Assembly (NCBI GenBank): GCA_022511045.1
Contig: JAFLSF010000008.1
Coordinates: 1,607-55,935, forward strand
Direction: 5' to 3'
DNA from: Prevotella sp.
GTDB lineage: Bacteria; Bacteroidota; Bacteroidia; Bacteroidales; Bacteroidaceae
Length of the DNA: 54,329 nucleotides
Positions 51,362-54,329 of this stretch are shown piece after piece. Positions within the stretch are counted from its first letter, which is position 1, and each line of letters starts with the position of its first letter. A program made the position numbers and the translations under genes. The notes beneath the pieces are model-generated. The model was not told where the DNA came from, ran no database searches, and saw only the letters and a program-made list of their open reading frames with translations.

Positions 51362-53101
51362 CTAACTTTTCAGTCCTACGGTCTTGTTGAATACGAGATG
51401 TTCTGGAGTGGAGTCGAGATCAAGGGTGAAATAGCCGATGCGCTGGAACTGCAAGAAGTCGCCAGCCTGCTTCTCCTTCAAATACTGCTCTACATAACAG
51501 TTCTTGACAACCTTTAAGGATTCGGGATTCAGCAGTTCGCGGAAGTCCCGCTCGTCGGCAGAGGGATTCTCGATAGAGAACAGACGGTCGTACAAGCGAA
51601 CTTCAGCCTGTATGGCATCTTGGCAGTTTACCCAATGCAGCGTCTTTCCCTTGATTTTTCGGTCGGCACCAGGCAGTCCGCTACGTGTCTTTGGGTCGTA
51701 AGTGGCATAGATGGTTGTCACATTGCCCTCGGCATCTTTGTCGCACGGATGCTCCTCGTCACATTTTATTATATAGGCGTTCTTCAGACGCACTTCCTTG
51801 CCAGGAGCCAGACGCATAAACTTCTTCTCGGCCACCTCTTGGAAATCGCTACGCTCTATCCATAGTTCGCGGCTGAACGTGACCTTATGTGTGCCGTCGG
51901 CCTCGTTCTCGGGATTGTTCACCGCTTCCATTTCTTCAGTCTGTCCTTCGGGATAGTTGGTCAGCACAAGCCTTACGGGGTCAAGTACGGCGCTGACGCG
52001 GCAGGCTTTCTTATTCAGGTCCTCACGAACGCAAGACTCCAGCAGGGCGTGGTCGTTCAGCGCGTCAAACTTGGTGTAACCGATGGAGTCGACAAAGTTG
52101 CGGATGCTCTGCGACGAATAGCCGCGCCGACGCATACCGCACACGGTCGGCATACGGGGGTCGTCCCAGCCGCAGACCAGCCCCTCATCCACCAACGCTT
52201 TCAACTTACGTTTCGACATGACGGTGTAGGTCAGGTTCAGACGGTTGAACTCTATCTGGCGGGTTCCGTCGTAGTGGCTGAGAATATCGGGGTTAAAGTC
52301 CTTGCGAGTCTCCTCGTCCAATTCGCCCATATATTCGCGCAAAAGGTCTACAAACTTGTCGTACAACGGGCGGTGGGGCACAAACTCCAGCGTGCAGATG
52401 CTATGGGTAACACCCTCAAAATAGTCCGACTGTCCGTGAGCGAAGTCGTACATGGGGTAGGCGTGCCACTTGGTACCCGTGCGGTGGTGGGGAATATGGA
52501 TAATGCGATAGATGATGGGGTCGCGGAAGTGCATGTTTGGATTTGCCATATCTAACTTGGCGCGCAACACCATGCTTCCCTCTATGGCCTCAGGCGTGTT
52601 CATCTGGGCAAACAACTGCAAGTTCTCCTCCACAGGACGGTCGCGATATGGGCTGGGGCGTCCAGGCTGGGTAGGCGTACCCTTCTGCTCGGCAATCTGC
52701 TCAGAAGTCTGCTCGTCCACATAGGCCAGCCCTTTCTTAATAAGCCAGACGGCAAAGTCCCACAACTTCTCGAAATAGTCGGAGGCATAGTAAACATTCT
52801 CCCAATGGAAGCCCAGCCACTTGATGTCGCTCATAATATTCTCCACATACTCCGTATTCTCCTTAGTGGGATTCGTGTCGTCAAAGCGCAGGTTGCACGT
52901 TCCGCCAAACTTTTCAGCCGCACCGAAGTCCATGCAAATAGCCTTAGCGTGTCCAATGTGTATATATCCGTTGGGCTCTGGTGGGAAACGCGTCTGCAAT
53001 CGTCCGCCGTTCTTCCCTGCTTCCAAATCCTCCTTCACAAACTGCTCCACGAAGCTGAGGCTCTTTTTCTCCTCACCCGTCGTCATATTCTTCTCTTCCA
53101 T
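51362..53101 (-). CDS. glnS: Glutaminyl-tRNA synthetase
   Basis: RFPPEPNGYIHIGHAKAICM, RFDDTNP, VMSKRKL. Confidence 0.96.
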   Translation of the reverse strand: MEEKNMTTGEEKKSLSFVEQFVKEDLEAGKNGGRLQTRFPPEPNGYIHIGHAKAICMDFGAAEKFGGTCNLRFDDTNPTKENTEYVENIMSDIKWLGFHWENVYYASDYFEKLWDFAVWLIKKGLAYVDEQTSEQIAEQKGTPTQPGRPSPYRDRPVEENLQLFAQMNTPEAIEGSMVLRAKLDMANPNMHFRDPIIYRIIHIPHHRTGTKWHAYPMYDFAHGQSDYFEGVTHSICTLEFVPHRPLYDKFVDLLREYMGELDEETRKDFNPDILSHYDGTRQIEFNRLNLTYTVMSKRKLKALVDEGLVCGWDDPRMPTVCGMRRRGYSSQSIRNFVDSIGYTKFDALNDHALLESCVREDLNKKACRVSAVLDPVRLVLTNYPEGQTEEMEAVNNPENEADGTHKVTFSRELWIERSDFQEVAEKKFMRLAPGKEVRLKNAYIIKCDEEHPCDKDAEGNVTTIYATYDPKTRSGLPGADRKIKGKTLHWVNCQDAIQAEVRLYDRLFSIENPSADERDFRELLNPESLKVVKNCYVEQYLKEKQAGDFLQFQRIGYFTLDLDSTPEHLVFNKTVGLKS

Positions 53102-53207
53102 AGTTATAAATAATGTGTAATTTGCATGCAAAGTTACAATAATTCCCCCAAAATTACCCCGCTTTCTGCACTTTTTTGCATCAAAATCGAAAAAAGTTGC
53201 AAAAAAG

Positions 53208-53239
53208 TTTGGTAGATTGATTTAAATCAATTACCTTTG
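53208..53239 (+). promoter_or_regulatory. Promoter with FNR/CRP-family-like box in the spacer
   Basis: TTTG 53208-53211, 20 nt, TACCTTTG 53232-53239; perfect palindrome TTGATTTAAATCAA 53217-53230. Confidence 0.6.
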
Positions 53240-53244
53240 CACCG

Positions 53245-53329
53245 TTATCCTGAATACAATCTTTTTACCTTAAAGACTAATACCTATTAGCGATAGATGC
53301 CTTTCATTGTGAAGTGAGGGGCATTTTTT
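53245..53329 (+). ncRNA. Candidate small RNA (promoter to terminator, no ORF)
   Basis: Starts just after promoter; ends in 10-bp hairpin plus T6. Confidence 0.45.
53297..53329 (+). terminator. Rho-independent terminator
   Basis: ATGCCTTTCA-TTGTGAAG-TGAGGGGCAT then T-run. Confidence 0.85.
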
Positions 53330-53410
53330 GTTCTCCTATACTCGTTGGCCGTGAGTCCTATACCCATCGTTTTTGAGTCCTATTCTCGCCGCCCGTGAGT
53401 CCTATTCAGC
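53330..53410. repeat. Phased palindromic array, 22-bp period
   Basis: TGAGTCCTATACCCA (53352), TGAGTCCTATTCTCG (53374), TGAGTCCTATTCAGC (53396), partial unit at 53330; all 22 bp apart. Confidence 0.85.
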
Positions 53411-53432
53411 GTACATATATCTTCGGCAAAAA

Positions 53433-53626
53433 GTGACACAGAATACAGTATACATTTTTTTGAGTCCATTTCCTTATTTTCTGGAAAAACCTTATATACA
53501 ATATTCTATAATATATATATAATATATTATATATATATTATAGTGTTATAACATCCTCTATTCCTTACAAGATAGAGAGCGCTCATTTTCCGACTTCAAA
53601 AAACTGTATTCTGTATTCTGTGTCAC
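53433..53626. repeat. Nested inverted-repeat element (MITE-like candidate)
   Basis: 31-bp arms 53433-53463 / 53596-53626 matching at 29/31; perfect 38-bp palindrome CTATAATATATATATAATATATTATATATATATTATAG at 53506-53543. Confidence 0.8.
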
Positions 53627-53752
53627 GTTCACAAAAGTACTCTCGCTCGAAAAAGTCCAAAATACTTTTGTTTTTCTCCTCGCTTATTCTTTCACCTCTG
53701 ACCTTTAGTCAAGGTAGGCTGCACCTCGAAAATAAAAATAAATACAGATTTA

Positions 53753-53784
53753 TTTTGTATTTCGCTCGGTTTGCACTACCTTTG
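53753..53784 (+). promoter_or_regulatory. Bacteroidetes-type promoter
   Basis: TTTTG 53753-53757, 19 nt, TACCTTTG 53777-53784. Confidence 0.6.
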
Positions 53785-54030
53785 TAGCCGACTCTTGAAG
53801 TCCGAGCCAGACGGGGCGTGGCGGAAGCGTCTGCTCTTGCCCCAGTCAGACAAGGTTTGCGGCTACTCACGCCGTGTTGCGTAAAAGGTTCTGCCCTTGT
53901 TCGCGACAAAGTCGGGAGGGAGAGGGTCACTATATTAGGAAAGCGTTTACAAGCGCTTTGTTCTTGACAAATAGGAATCTCGCAAATTTCTGATGTAGTC
54001 AGAGCATAGCAACGGTAGATGCTCATGGGA
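53785..54030 (+). other. Candidate structured RNA / multicopy Prevotella-type repeat sequence
   Basis: Follows strong promoter; GTAGCCG/CGGCTAC and GACGGGGC/GCCCC(A)GTC pairings; no convincing CDS; translation fragments resemble recurrent hypothetical ORFs I recall from Prevotella. Confidence 0.4.
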
Positions 54031-54069
54031 TGTTATATAGGCTCCCTTGCATTTCATCCATACCCTTAT

Positions 54070-54134
54070 TGTGTCTATATGACACATTCAAGAAAGTGGA
54101 GAAGTAAGTGTATAGGGATTATTATATAGACACA
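54070..54134. repeat. 11-bp perfect inverted repeat
   Basis: TGTGTCTATAT (54070-54080) and ATATAGACACA (54124-54134). Confidence 0.65.
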
Positions 54135-54329
54135 TCGGCGTGGGCTTCGTGTAGTCCAAAACGCTATAAAATCAGTTGCTGAAGAATTGAATGTCCTTGT
54201 GCGTAAACAACTGAAAATAAGGAAAGAATCGGCAAAAACAGAATCTTAAATTATCCTAACAAGACCGCATTTAATTCGGGATGATTGGGAACAGTCTTGG
54301 GAAAATTTCCTAACTTTGTGCTGCAAATT

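Noticed and set aside
51887-52555. 222-aa plus-strand ORF
   Set aside because: Fully antisense to well-supported glnS; codon-shadow ORF without recognisable motifs
46907-53410. Possible CRISPR array at the 22-bp repeats
   Set aside because: 15-bp units with 7-bp spacers are too short, units are imperfect, and no cas genes are present
53709-54026. 105-aa minus-strand ORF MSIYRCYALTTSEICEIP...
   Set aside because: Antisense to the promoter-led structured element; looks like a recurrent spurious Prevotella ORF rather than a gene
54285-54318. Promoter-like TAACTTTG near the right edge
   Set aside because: Good -7 element but -33 spacing is poor and the downstream gene lies outside the window

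Overview
Bacteroidetes (probably Prevotella/Bacteroidales) chromosomal window. Left end: two lipoproteins, a TonB-dependent-receptor-like barrel and a secreted endonuclease/phosphatase, then uridine kinase, a histidine phosphatase, tmRNA (ssrA) and a Wzi-like protein. About 9.8-40.5 kb is a large polysaccharide biosynthesis/export region that looks like two assembly systems side by side, each with its own priming transferase, flippase, polymerase, co-polymerase and outer-membrane component. Right end: xylB-xylA, buk-ptb, fcl-gmd-manC, DedA, TPR protein, glnS, then an RNA/repeat-rich intergenic region. Most unusual signals: (i) three intergenic arrays of helically phased short palindromes (15-bp imperfect palindrome + 7-bp spacer = 22-bp period, i.e. 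a tetramer and its complement alternating every 11 bp), two abutting intrinsic terminators; (ii) a nested inverted repeat around a perfect 38-bp AT palindrome; (iii) a candidate sRNA whose promoter spacer holds a perfect TTGAT-N4-ATCAA box; (iv) a Wzz-Wzy single-polypeptide fusion; (v) a tandem GT2 pair in which one copy lost its DxD and QxxRW residues; (vi) a pseudo-receiver/sugar-transferase fusion next to a stand-alone receiver protein, with a Wzc-like protein with a degenerate kinase domain and a half-length TolC-like protein. All calls are from reading sequence and supplied translations; no searches were run.
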